Source: JBCBCP01 sp039817385
Lineage (GTDB): Bacteria > Pseudomonadota > Alphaproteobacteria > Rhodobacterales > Rhodobacteraceae
Direction of reading: 5' to 3'
Length of the DNA: 64,000 bases
Assembly (NCBI GenBank): GCA_039817385.1
Contig: JBCBVY010000001.1
Location: 744,001-808,000, forward strand
Part shown: one piece after another, positions 9,862 through 17,467 of the stretch
How positions within the stretch are numbered: position 1 is the first letter of the stretch
Layout: each line of letters begins with the position of its first letter
Position numbers and translations under genes: made by a program
The notes under the pieces: generated by a model
Seen by the model: the letters and a program-made list of their open reading frames with translations, nothing else
Databases searched by the model: none
What the model was told of the DNA's origin: nothing

Positions 9862-11019
9862 TCAGGCCGCGGCGAGCGCCTGTCTCAGGTCCGCGATCAG
9901 ATCTTCCGTGCCTTCAAGCCCCACCGAAATGCGCACCAGCCCGGGGGTGATCCCCAGCGCCTCTTTCTGGTCCTGCGGCAAGCGTTGATGGGTCGTTGTC
10001 GCAGGCGGGGTGAGGATGGTTTTGGCATCCCCGAGGTTGTTGGAGATCACCCCGATCTTCACCGCGTTCAAAAAGGCAAACGCCGCGTCCTGACTGCCCA
10101 GATCAACCGATAGAATCGTCCCGCCTGCACCCATCTGGCGCTGCGCCAACGCGTGTTGCGGATGCGAGGGAAGGCCGGGGTAGATCACCTTGACCGTCCC
10201 CTCCAGCGCCTCCGCAATGGCTTGCGCGCTCGCGGTTTGCGCCCGGACGCGCAGATCAAGCGTCTCCAGCCCCTTGAGCATGACCCAGGCGGTGAAGGGC
10301 GACATCGAACCGCCCGTGTGCTTCATGTACGGCTCGACCGTGCCGCGGATGAACGCTTCGGTGCCAAGGATCACACCGCCCAGCGCGCGGCCTTGCCCGT
10401 CAATATGTTTGGTGGCGGAATAGATCACCACATCCGCCCCCTGCGCAATCGCATCGGACCAGACCGGCGTGGCAAAGACATTGTCCACCACCACGCGCGC
10501 GCCCACCGCATGGGCCAAATCACAGACCGCGGCGATGTCGATCACCTCCAGCGTCGGGTTCGACACGCTTTCAAAAAAAACCACGTCCGTCTCGGGCGTG
10601 ATCGCCGCGCGCCACGCGTCCATGTTGGTGCCGTCGACCAGCACCACCTCCACCCCGAACCGGCGCAGCACGTTTTCCAGAACGTAAAGGCACGAGCCGA
10701 ACAGCGCACGGGACGACACAACGCGGTCCCCGGCCTTGACCATGCTCATCAGCGCGCCGCTGACCGCGGCCATGCCGCTTGCCGTGGCAAAGCCGTCCTC
10801 GGCCCCTTCCAGCGCCGCGATCCGCTCTTCGAACATGCGCACGGTGGGGTTGCCGTAGCGGGCATAGATGAACTCGTCGGTCCCCGCCGCCTCAAACCGC
10901 TGCGCCGCCGCCTCGGCGCTGTCGTAAACAAAGCCCTGTGTGAGGAAAATCGCCTCCGACACCTCGCCATATTGGCTGCGCCGCGTGCCGGAATGCACCG
11001 CCCTCGTTCGCTTGTCCAT
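9862..11019 (-). CDS. metZ: O-succinylhomoserine sulfhydrylase
   Basis: 385-residue PLP enzyme of the Cys/Met metabolism family. It makes homocysteine from O-succinylhomoserine and sulfide. The PLP lysine is Lys204 in YSATKHIDGQG. The phosphate-binding segment is TASGMAAVSGAL near 79-90. It ends with the family motif ITPGLVRISVGLEGTEDLI. MetZ rather than cystathionine gamma-synthase is called because of the SAM-II leader and overall similarity to alphaproteobacterial MetZ. The frame stays open into the leader, but the ATG at 11019 lies after the riboswitch and terminator and fits the family. Confidence 0.95.
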   Translation of the reverse strand: MDKRTRAVHSGTRRSQYGEVSEAIFLTQGFVYDSAEAAAQRFEAAGTDEFIYARYGNPTVRMFEERIAALEGAEDGFATASGMAAVSGALMSMVKAGDRVVSSRALFGSCLYVLENVLRRFGVEVVLVDGTNMDAWRAAITPETDVVFFESVSNPTLEVIDIAAVCDLAHAVGARVVVDNVFATPVWSDAIAQGADVVIYSATKHIDGQGRALGGVILGTEAFIRGTVEPYMKHTGGSMSPFTAWVMLKGLETLDLRVRAQTASAQAIAEALEGTVKVIYPGLPSHPQHALAQRQMGAGGTILSVDLGSQDAAFAFLNAVKIGVISNNLGDAKTILTPPATTTHQRLPQDQKEALGITPGLVRISVGLEGTEDLIADLRQALAAA

Positions 11020-11060
11020 AATCCGTCTCCACTGGCGGTGCAGGTGAAGGGCCCACCACC

Positions 11061-11096
11061 AAAAAAGCCCCCGAACGCAGGTCGTGCGCAGGGAGC
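11061..11096 (-). terminator. Rho-independent terminator in the metZ leader
   Basis: Read on the minus strand, GCTCCC and CGCA pair with TGCG and GGGGGC, and the hairpin is followed directly by TTTTTT. It lies 8 bases after the SAM-II aptamer and about 40 bases before the metZ ATG, so it is placed to act as the riboswitch's transcriptional off-switch. Confidence 0.85.
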
Positions 11097-11104
11097 CCTT
11101 GCAT

Positions 11105-11162
11105 GACCTTTTAGCGGAAGTGTTTAACGTGGCCCGCAATCCGGTAACAAATCGCCACGCCT
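11105..11162 (-). ncRNA. SAM-II riboswitch (metA motif)
   Basis: The minus-strand leader of metZ matches the SAM-II consensus in order. P1 is GTGGC pairing with GCCAC. Then come the conserved GATTTG loop, ACCGGATTGC, GCCACGTTAAAC and the pseudoknot-forming CGCTAAAAGGTC. SAM binding to this H-type pseudoknot lowers metZ expression. The intrinsic terminator just downstream suggests control by transcription termination in this case. Confidence 0.93.
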
Positions 11163-11282
11163 CCTGCCTATGCGGCCCAGTGTTGCACGTCAACACCGTC
11201 ACGGTGCTGTAACGCATCCTTCATGTGCCCGTCATATGACCACACCATAGCAGCCGCACCAAATGTGGTAGGAGGCGCTGCG

Positions 11283-12209
11283 ATGCCTGTCCTCAGACTG
11301 AATGCACGGCCGCAGGGGCTCGCGATCCACGGCTCTGCCGCCTGCGCCGATGGCGCCCTGCGCCGCGCCGCGGCAGGGACCGGGCCGATCATCGTGATGA
11401 TCCACGGCTACAAATACCTGCCCGGGCATCCACGCCACTGCCCCCATGTCAGCATCTTCAAATCCGGCGCCACCCACGTGCAGTGCTGGCCGCGCAACTT
11501 GGGCTTTGGTGGCGGAGACCCGGACGAAGGGCTCGCCATCGCCTTTGGCTGGGACGCGCGCGGCGCCTTGTGGGATGTGGCCGCCCGCGCGGTGGCGGCG
11601 GGAGAGGTGCTGGCCAGCGCCATCCGCATCCTGAGCCGCGCCGCTCCGCACCGGCCCGTGCACATCATCACTCACTCTATGGGCTCCGAAGTGGCGCTGT
11701 CGGCGCTGCATCACCTGCCCCGCGGTGCGGTGGCCCGCGTCCTCGCCCTGACCGCCGCGAGCTACCGCAGCCGCGCCGAAGAGGCGCTGGCAACTGACGC
11801 GGGGCGCACGGCGGAGCTTTTGAACATCACCAGCGGCGAGAATGACATCTTTGATGCCGCGTTCGAGTGCCTCGTGCGCGCGCCCCAGCGCGGCGACCGC
11901 GCGCTTGGCACCGGGCTCAGCGCCCGCAACGCGGTCACGATCCAGATCGACTGCCACACGACGCTGGGTGCGCTGTCCCAGCTCGCAGGGCCGATTGCCG
12001 CGCCCAGCCGCCGGATCTGCCACTGGTCCGCCTATTTGCGCCCCGGTGTGCTGGATTTCTACCAGACCGCGATGCGCGCGCCCGAACGGCTGCCGCTGGC
12101 AACGCTGCAACACATGCTGCCCGGGGCCCGCACCCCCCGCTTTGCGCATCTTTTGCCGCTGCGCAGCCGCGCGCGGGGCTTGCCTTCTGCAAACGTGGCG
12201 GCATCCTGA
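11283..12209 (+). CDS. Alpha/beta hydrolase of unknown specificity
   Basis: 308 residues. The oxyanion-loop segment IIVMIHGYKYLPG is near residue 37 and the nucleophile elbow ITHSMGSEVALSAL near 140, with Ser in HSMGS. The elbow lacks the first Gly of GxSxG (T-H-S-M-G), as in some lipase-like families. The C-terminal HW / HMLPG histidines could supply the base. AGGAGG lies upstream of the ATG, which fixes the start. No signal peptide is obvious. It diverges from metZ, and the two genes share the region holding the riboswitch promoter. Confidence 0.82.
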   Translation: MPVLRLNARPQGLAIHGSAACADGALRRAAAGTGPIIVMIHGYKYLPGHPRHCPHVSIFKSGATHVQCWPRNLGFGGGDPDEGLAIAFGWDARGALWDVAARAVAAGEVLASAIRILSRAAPHRPVHIITHSMGSEVALSALHHLPRGAVARVLALTAASYRSRAEEALATDAGRTAELLNITSGENDIFDAAFECLVRAPQRGDRALGTGLSARNAVTIQIDCHTTLGALSQLAGPIAAPSRRICHWSAYLRPGVLDFYQTAMRAPERLPLATLQHMLPGARTPRFAHLLPLRSRARGLPSANVAAS

Positions 12210-12232
12210 CGCTCCGCAACCCGGAGTGCCCC

Positions 12233-12916
12233 ATGCCTATCGACCTTTACTTCTGGCCCACGCCCAACGGGTGGAAAGTGTCCATCGCGCTGGAGGAGAT
12301 GGCGCTGGACTATGACACCCACCTGATCGACATCACCGCCGGGGACCAGAAAGCGCCCGCCTTCCTCGCTCTGTCGCCCAACGGGCGGATGCCCGCGATT
12401 GTCGACCCGGACGGCCCGGACGGCGCGCCGATCTCTGTCTTTGAATCTGGCGCGATCCTGCAATACCTCGCGGAAAAGACGGGGCAATTTGGCGGCGCCA
12501 CCGCGCGGGAGCGCATTGCGGTGACCGAATGGCTGATGTGGCAGATGGGCGGGCTGGGTCCGATGGCGGGGCAGACGCATCATTTTTGGAAATACGCTCC
12601 CGCGATGGGCCACGACCTGCCTTATGCCAAGGACCGCTACGCGTCAGAGACCGCGCGCCTTTACGGTGTTCTGGATCGTCGCCTTGCGGACAACGCATAC
12701 GTCGCGGGCGATTTCTACTCCATCGCGGATATGGCGATCTGGGGCTGGGCGTCCCTCTGGAAGGGCCAGCAGCACGACATCGAGACGACTCCAAACCTCG
12801 CCCGCTGGCTGGAGACGGTCGGCGCCCGCCCCGCCGTTCAACGGGGCCGCGCTTTGGCAGCTGAAAAGCGCGCCTCAGTCCAGCAAGCGACCAAGGGCGA
12901 TCTGTTCAAAAAGTAG
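12233..12916 (+). CDS. Glutathione S-transferase family protein
   Basis: 227 residues. The N-terminal thioredoxin-fold domain (1-85) opens LYFWPTPNGWKVSIALEE and has the cis-Pro turn (GRMPAIVD) and the glutathione gamma-Glu contact FESGAILQYLAEK. An all-helical domain with YVAGDFYSIADMAIWGW, the N-capping box of helix 6, follows. It resembles the YghU/YfcG Nu-class type. It starts 23 bases after the hydrolase gene, so they are probably co-transcribed. Its TAG stop lies inside a perfect palindrome shared with convergent purD. Confidence 0.9.
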   Translation: MPIDLYFWPTPNGWKVSIALEEMALDYDTHLIDITAGDQKAPAFLALSPNGRMPAIVDPDGPDGAPISVFESGAILQYLAEKTGQFGGATARERIAVTEWLMWQMGGLGPMAGQTHHFWKYAPAMGHDLPYAKDRYASETARLYGVLDRRLADNAYVAGDFYSIADMAIWGWASLWKGQQHDIETTPNLARWLETVGARPAVQRGRALAAEKRASVQQATKGDLFKK

Positions 12917-12940
12917 GATGGGCAATATTGCCCATCCTAC
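12913..12940. repeat. 28-bp perfect palindrome, copy 1, shared by two stop codons
   Basis: Each half reads GTAGGATGGGCAAT and the second half is its exact reverse complement. The left GTAG holds the TAG stop of the glutathione transferase gene. The right end, read on the other strand, holds the TAG stop of purD. The identical 28 bases recur at 55856-55883. It probably acts as a bidirectional terminator or mRNA 3' end stabiliser. Confidence 0.9.
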
Positions 12941-14199
12941 AGCGCACGCCAACCAATATCGCGCCGGCAGAACCCCTCGGGCCAATCCACCGCATCCACC
13001 AGCGCATAGGCCCGCTCCCGCGCCTCCGCCAGGCTCGCACCGCGCGCCGTCGCGTTCAGCACCCGGCCCCCGGTCGCGACGATCTTGCCGTGCGCCTGCG
13101 ACGTGCCGGCATGGAACATCATCTCGAAACTGGTGCCCTCCAGCGCGTCCAGGCCCCTGATCTCACTGCCTTTCTCATAGCTCCCGGGGTAGCCCTTCGC
13201 CGCCAGCACCACCGTCATCGCGTGATCATCGGCCCAGTTCACCTGCGCGTCCGCCAGCCGCCCTTCGGCGGCAGCGTGCATCAGGTCCAGCGCTTGCGCG
13301 CCCAGCCGCATCATCAGCACCTGGCATTCGGGATCGCCAAAGCGCACGTTATACTCCACCAGCCGCGGCGCCCCGTCCTTGATCATCAGACCGGCATAAA
13401 GCACCCCCTGATAGGGCGTGCCGCGCCGCGCCATCTCGGCCATGCAGGGGCGGATGATCTCGTCCATCGCGCGCTGGGCCACTGCGTCTGTCAAAACCGG
13501 CGCGGGCGAATAGGCGCCCATGCCGCCCGTGTTCGGCCCCGTATCCCCCTCGCCCACGCGCTTGTGGTCCTGCGCGGTGCCGATGGGCAGCACGTCCTCC
13601 CCGTCGCAGAGGACAAAAAACGACGCCTCTTCCCCGGCCATGAACTCCTCAATCACGACCTCCGCGCCAGCACCGCCAAACGCGCCGCCAAACATGTCGT
13701 CAATCGCGGCCTCGGCCTCCGCCACGGTCTGCGCGATGATCACGCCCTTGCCCGCGGCCAGTCCGTCTGCCTTCACGACAATCGGCGCGCCTTGCGCCTG
13801 CACATATGCCTTGGCTGCTGCCGCATCGCTGAAGTGCCCATAAGCCGCCGTCGGCGCACCTGCCGCATCGCACACGGCCTTGGTAAACGCCTTCGACGCC
13901 TCTAATTGCGCCGCTGCCGCCGATGGGCCGAACACAGGGATCCCCGCGTCGCGCACCCGGTCCGCAACCCCGGCGGCCAAGGGCGCCTCCGGCCCGACGA
14001 TCACCAGATCGATGCTCTCTTCCTCGGCAAAGCCGACCACCGCGCGCCCGTCTTCGGCATCCAGCGCCGCGATTTCAGCGATCCGCGCGATCCCGGCGTT
14101 GCCCGGCGCCACGATCAGCCGATCGCATTTGGGGTTCTGCAGCACCGCCCACGCAAGGCTGTGTTCACGCCCGCCCCCACCGAGGATCAAAATGTTCAT
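12937..14199 (-). CDS. purD: Phosphoribosylamine--glycine ligase
   Basis: 420 residues (usual length). ATP-grasp enzyme of purine synthesis that joins phosphoribosylamine to glycine. It starts MNILILGGGGREHSLAW, the PurD N-terminus. The ATP-grasp lysines are in PIVVKADGLAAGKGV near residue 137, and the PurD signature is GVLYAGLMIKDGAPRLVEYNVRFGDPECQ. It is divergent from xseA with 68 bases between, and convergent with the glutathione transferase gene through the shared palindrome. Confidence 0.97.
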   Translation of the reverse strand: MNILILGGGGREHSLAWAVLQNPKCDRLIVAPGNAGIARIAEIAALDAEDGRAVVGFAEEESIDLVIVGPEAPLAAGVADRVRDAGIPVFGPSAAAAQLEASKAFTKAVCDAAGAPTAAYGHFSDAAAAKAYVQAQGAPIVVKADGLAAGKGVIIAQTVAEAEAAIDDMFGGAFGGAGAEVVIEEFMAGEEASFFVLCDGEDVLPIGTAQDHKRVGEGDTGPNTGGMGAYSPAPVLTDAVAQRAMDEIIRPCMAEMARRGTPYQGVLYAGLMIKDGAPRLVEYNVRFGDPECQVLMMRLGAQALDLMHAAAEGRLADAQVNWADDHAMTVVLAAKGYPGSYEKGSEIRGLDALEGTSFEMMFHAGTSQAHGKIVATGGRVLNATARGASLAEARERAYALVDAVDWPEGFCRRDIGWRAL

Positions 14200-14267
14200 C
14201 GCGCGCTCCCTTGGCCTTGCCGCGCCCGCGTTCTAGGCTGCGGGGCAGATAACGACAAGGCACCCGC

Positions 14268-15806
14268 ATGGACCTCCTCGACGATCCAACCCCCGGCTCG
14301 AACACGCCCGAATTCACCGTCTCGGAAATCTCCGGCACGGTGAAGAAGCTGATCGAGGGGGAGCTGGGCTGGGTCCGGGTCAAGGGCGAGGTGGGGCGGG
14401 TCATGCACGCCCGCTCCGGGCATCTTTATTTCGACCTCAAGGACGACCGGAACACTCTGGCCTGCATGACGTGGAAGGGCCAGCTGAGCGGGCTGGGCGT
14501 GGTGCCCGAGGAAGGCATGGAAATCGTTGCCGAAGGGCGCATGACCGCCGGGTTCCAGTCAAAATATTCGCTGAACGCCCAGCGCGTAACCATCGCGGGC
14601 GCAGGCGCGCTGATGGCTCTCTTGGAGCAGCGCAAGAAAGCGCTCGCCGCTGAAGGGCTGTTCGAGCAGTCCCGCAAGAAGCCCATCCCCTACCTGCCAG
14701 AGATAATCGGGGTGGTGACCTCGCCGCAGGGCGCTGTGATCCGCGATATCCTGCACCGGCTGCGCGACCGTTTTCCGCGCAAAGTTCTGGTCTGGCCCGC
14801 CGCGGTGCAAGGCGCGGCATGCGCGCCCGAGGTGGCCCGCGCGATCCAGGGCTTCAACGCGCTCAGCCCCGGGGGCGCGGTGCCGCGGCCCGACCTGATC
14901 ATCGTCGCCCGCGGCGGCGGGTCGGTCGAAGACCTGTGGGGGTTCAACGAAGAGGTTGTCGCCCGCGCGGCTGCCGCGTCAGACATTCCGCTGATCTCCG
15001 CCGTGGGGCATGAGACGGACACGACGCTGATCGACTTCGTCTCGGACCTGCGCGCGCCCACACCCACCGCCGCGGCTGAGGCCGCGGTGCCCGTCCGGCA
15101 CGAGCTGGCCGCGTGGCTGGAAAGCCAGGGCGCACGGATTTCCACCGCCACCTCGCAAGGGCTGGCGCGGCGCAGCCAACGGCTTGCGGACCTTTCGCGT
15201 GCCTTGCCCCGGCCCGACAGCTTGCTGGACAACCCGCGCCAGCGGCTTGACCGGCAAGCAGACCGGCTTGGCCCCGCGCTGTCCAGCGCGGTGCAAAAAC
15301 GCAAGGTGCAGCTGGCCGATGCCGGAGGCGCCCTGCGCCCTGCAACGCTGATGCGCCGCACCAAAAATGAGCGGCGGCGGCTGGATGCGCTCGCCGCGCG
15401 CCTTGCCCCCGCCCTGGACCGGCTGGTGGCGGCCAAGTCCGAACGGATCGCTGCGCGCAGTGCCCGCTTTGACCCCGCGCGCCTTGGCCAGCAAACCAGC
15501 GCCGCGCGCGAGCGGCTGACCCGCGCGGCCACCGGGCTGGCGCGCACCGGCACCGCGCAGTTGGACGCCCTGCGCCGCAAGCTGGAAGCGATGGACCGCC
15601 TGCGCGAGACGCTGAGCTACAAGGCCACCCTTGCCCGCGGCTACGCAGTGGTGCGCGGCGACGGCGCGGTGGTCACGACCAAGCAGGCGGCAGAGACGGC
15701 TTCCGGCCTCGAGATCGAATTCGCCGATGGTCGGCTCAAGCTGGGCGGCGGCAAAACCCCTGCAAAATCAAAGCCTAAATCGCCCGAACAAGGCTCGCTC
15801 TTTTAA
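14268..15806 (+). CDS. xseA: Exodeoxyribonuclease VII large subunit
   Basis: 512 residues. Catalytic subunit of the bidirectional single-strand exonuclease used in repair. An N-terminal OB-fold domain (about 12-110) is followed by the catalytic core with RKKPIPYLPEIIGVVTSPQG (near 138-157) and LIIVARGGGSVEDLWGFNEE, and a long coiled-coil region of repeated Arg/Asp/Leu helices. XseB, the small subunit, is not in the window. The C-terminus ends in a Lys/Pro-rich tail. Confidence 0.96.
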   Translation: MDLLDDPTPGSNTPEFTVSEISGTVKKLIEGELGWVRVKGEVGRVMHARSGHLYFDLKDDRNTLACMTWKGQLSGLGVVPEEGMEIVAEGRMTAGFQSKYSLNAQRVTIAGAGALMALLEQRKKALAAEGLFEQSRKKPIPYLPEIIGVVTSPQGAVIRDILHRLRDRFPRKVLVWPAAVQGAACAPEVARAIQGFNALSPGGAVPRPDLIIVARGGGSVEDLWGFNEEVVARAAAASDIPLISAVGHETDTTLIDFVSDLRAPTPTAAAEAAVPVRHELAAWLESQGARISTATSQGLARRSQRLADLSRALPRPDSLLDNPRQRLDRQADRLGPALSSAVQKRKVQLADAGGALRPATLMRRTKNERRRLDALAARLAPALDRLVAAKSERIAARSARFDPARLGQQTSAARERLTRAATGLARTGTAQLDALRRKLEAMDRLRETLSYKATLARGYAVVRGDGAVVTTKQAAETASGLEIEFADGRLKLGGGKTPAKSKPKSPEQGSLF

Positions 15807-15864
15807 CCTTCACTTGGCCCGAAAAACTCCGGGGGGCGCCGGAGGCGCAGGGGCAGAGCCCCCT
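15807..15864. repeat. Dispersed GC-rich intergenic element, copy 2
   Basis: The head CCTTCACTTGGCCCGAAAAA begins directly after the xseA stop. It is followed by two hairpins, GCGCC-GGA-GGCGC and GGGGC-AGA-GCCCC. Read on the minus strand the hairpins precede GGAGTTTTTC, so it is a plausible terminator for the convergent gene that ends at 15865. Confidence 0.65.
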
Positions 15865-16254
15865 CTACACCCCAATCTTTGGACCCAAACACAGCATCTC
15901 TTCGCCCAAATCCTGCGCCTCATACAGCTCGGTCGCATTCGGCTCGTTCTCGAACCGCGCGATCAGCCCGCCGCTGCCCAGCTCAAAGGTCCAGCATTGC
16001 GGCTCGGGCCGGTCCTCGTAGACAAAACAGATCAACGGGCCGTCATCATACCAATACCCGTCCTTGCATTCCCCATCGAGGAAAGACCACCGCACGCGCC
16101 GGTTCTCCAGGTAAATCTCCGCCCCGTAAGGCGCGCCATTCTGGCCAAAAAACAGCGTGCGCCCGGTGGTATAGGCTTCGAATTCCGGGCCGGTCATCGG
16201 CTCGGCGGTCACAGGTGCGGCCAGCAGGGCCAGAAGCAGAAAAGCGTATCGCAT
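15865..16254 (-). CDS. Secreted protein of unknown function
   Basis: 129 residues with a signal peptide (1-18, ending VTAEP). The mature part has four cysteines (DGECKDG, PLICFVYEDRPEPQCWTF, EMLCLGP) and a YWYDDGPLICFVYED core. The pattern resembles small periplasmic proteins common in Rhodobacteraceae, but no function is known. It lies 32 bases downstream of alkB on the same strand, so co-transcription is possible. The start was placed at the ATG that gives a signal peptide. Confidence 0.75.
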   Translation of the reverse strand: MRYAFLLLALLAAPVTAEPMTGPEFEAYTTGRTLFFGQNGAPYGAEIYLENRRVRWSFLDGECKDGYWYDDGPLICFVYEDRPEPQCWTFELGSGGLIARFENEPNATELYEAQDLGEEMLCLGPKIGV

Positions 16255-16286
16255 GGCCCCACCCTGCCATGCAGCAAGCCGCCGCG

Positions 16287-17273
16287 CTAGGCTTCGCTCC
16301 ACGCCGCAGCGCGCCGGTCCATAATCCGCCGCCAGAGCGGCGGGATCAGCGCGATCACCGCCATCACCGGCAGCGACTGCGGCAGCATCGGCATCTCCTC
16401 GGTCAGCTCCAGCGCGGGATAGTGGCGGCCCGGACGCATGTGGTGGTCCGAGTGGCGCGGCGCGTTCAGCATCATCGCCGCCGAGGCCCAATGCGGCGCG
16501 TTCCAGCTATGGGCGGGGCCCACCGGCTCCGGCTTTCCTGTGGATAAAATGCGGCGTCTGAGGCCGTAGTGCTGTACATAATCGGACAAAAGCAGCTGGA
16601 CCTGTGCATAAAGCGCCAATCCGACCAAAATCAGCACTCCGGCGAAACCGCCCAACAGGGCCGCGCCCAGCAGCGTCAGAACTGCACCCACGCCATAAGC
16701 CACGTAAGGATGCGCGAGCCCGCGATACCGCTTGCGCTCCGCCCGCCAGCCTGCGCGGAACGCGCCAACCCATGCCCGCAGCACGTAGCGCCAAAACCCC
16801 ATGCCTTTTGGCGCGGAGTTTGGGTCCGCATCCGTCGCCGCGTGCACATGGTGCACCAGCGGATGGGCCGACGCGTGATGGCCATAAAGCAGCGTGGTGT
16901 AGACGGCCACGCCCAGCCGGTGCAGCCCGCGCTGCGGCCGGTGGATCAGCTCATGGGCGTTAGAACTGCTGACCTGACCGAACCAGAGGCTCAGCCCCAC
17001 GAACAGCGCGATTTTCGCCGCCGTCTCCATCGGCCCGGTCAGGGCGATGACGGCGATGATCAAAAGGGCAAAGTGGGTCAGCGCAATAAGGACGGACAGC
17101 ACATCGCCCGATGTGTCGGACGGCGCCAGCGCCACCTCCCACTTGTCGGCGAAAAACACCGCGACCGTGATCGCAAACAGCCCCGCGCCGGCCCAAAGCC
17201 CGCCCCAAACCGCGCCGAGCGCGAGGAGAACCGCGGGGCCGAGGCTCGCGATGACAAAGGGCAGAAAGTGCAT
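16287..17273 (-). CDS. alkB: AlkB-like integral membrane monooxygenase (alkane 1-monooxygenase family)
   Basis: 328 residues; non-haem di-iron membrane hydroxylase/desaturase superfamily. Several transmembrane segments (5-40, 60-100, 195-235) alternate with the His boxes HELIH (107-111), HPLVHHVH (137-144) and NAPRHSDHHMRPGRHY (about 275-290). This is the AlkB arrangement, though the protein is shorter than the approximately 400 residues of Pseudomonas AlkB. It should hydroxylate a hydrophobic chain with electrons from rubredoxin or ferredoxin; no rubredoxin gene is adjacent. It diverges from the NuoE-NuoF fusion across 194 bases. Confidence 0.88.
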   Translation of the reverse strand: MHFLPFVIASLGPAVLLALGAVWGGLWAGAGLFAITVAVFFADKWEVALAPSDTSGDVLSVLIALTHFALLIIAVIALTGPMETAAKIALFVGLSLWFGQVSSSNAHELIHRPQRGLHRLGVAVYTTLLYGHHASAHPLVHHVHAATDADPNSAPKGMGFWRYVLRAWVGAFRAGWRAERKRYRGLAHPYVAYGVGAVLTLLGAALLGGFAGVLILVGLALYAQVQLLLSDYVQHYGLRRRILSTGKPEPVGPAHSWNAPHWASAAMMLNAPRHSDHHMRPGRHYPALELTEEMPMLPQSLPVMAVIALIPPLWRRIMDRRAAAWSEA

Positions 17274-17467
17274 GGCATTCCTCCGGCTCAGACCGAGGCT
17301 TGGGTGGCGTCGCGCGTTTCCTATAGCGGAATTTCGACCACATTCGGGCCTGAGGTTGAAGAGGCGATGGCGCCGCGCCCCGAAAACGCGCCGCGAGAGG
17401 TCGTTTTTGAGCGTCGTTGCCCGGCGGCCAGCCGTTATTATGCAACCCGGATCAAGGGGAGGCCCGC

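Noticed and set aside
16287..17273. Fatty-acid desaturase instead of AlkB
   Set aside because: The His boxes and their spacing (HELIH, HPLVHHVH, RHSDHH) match the AlkB group better; the two share a superfamily, so desaturase cannot be excluded fully.
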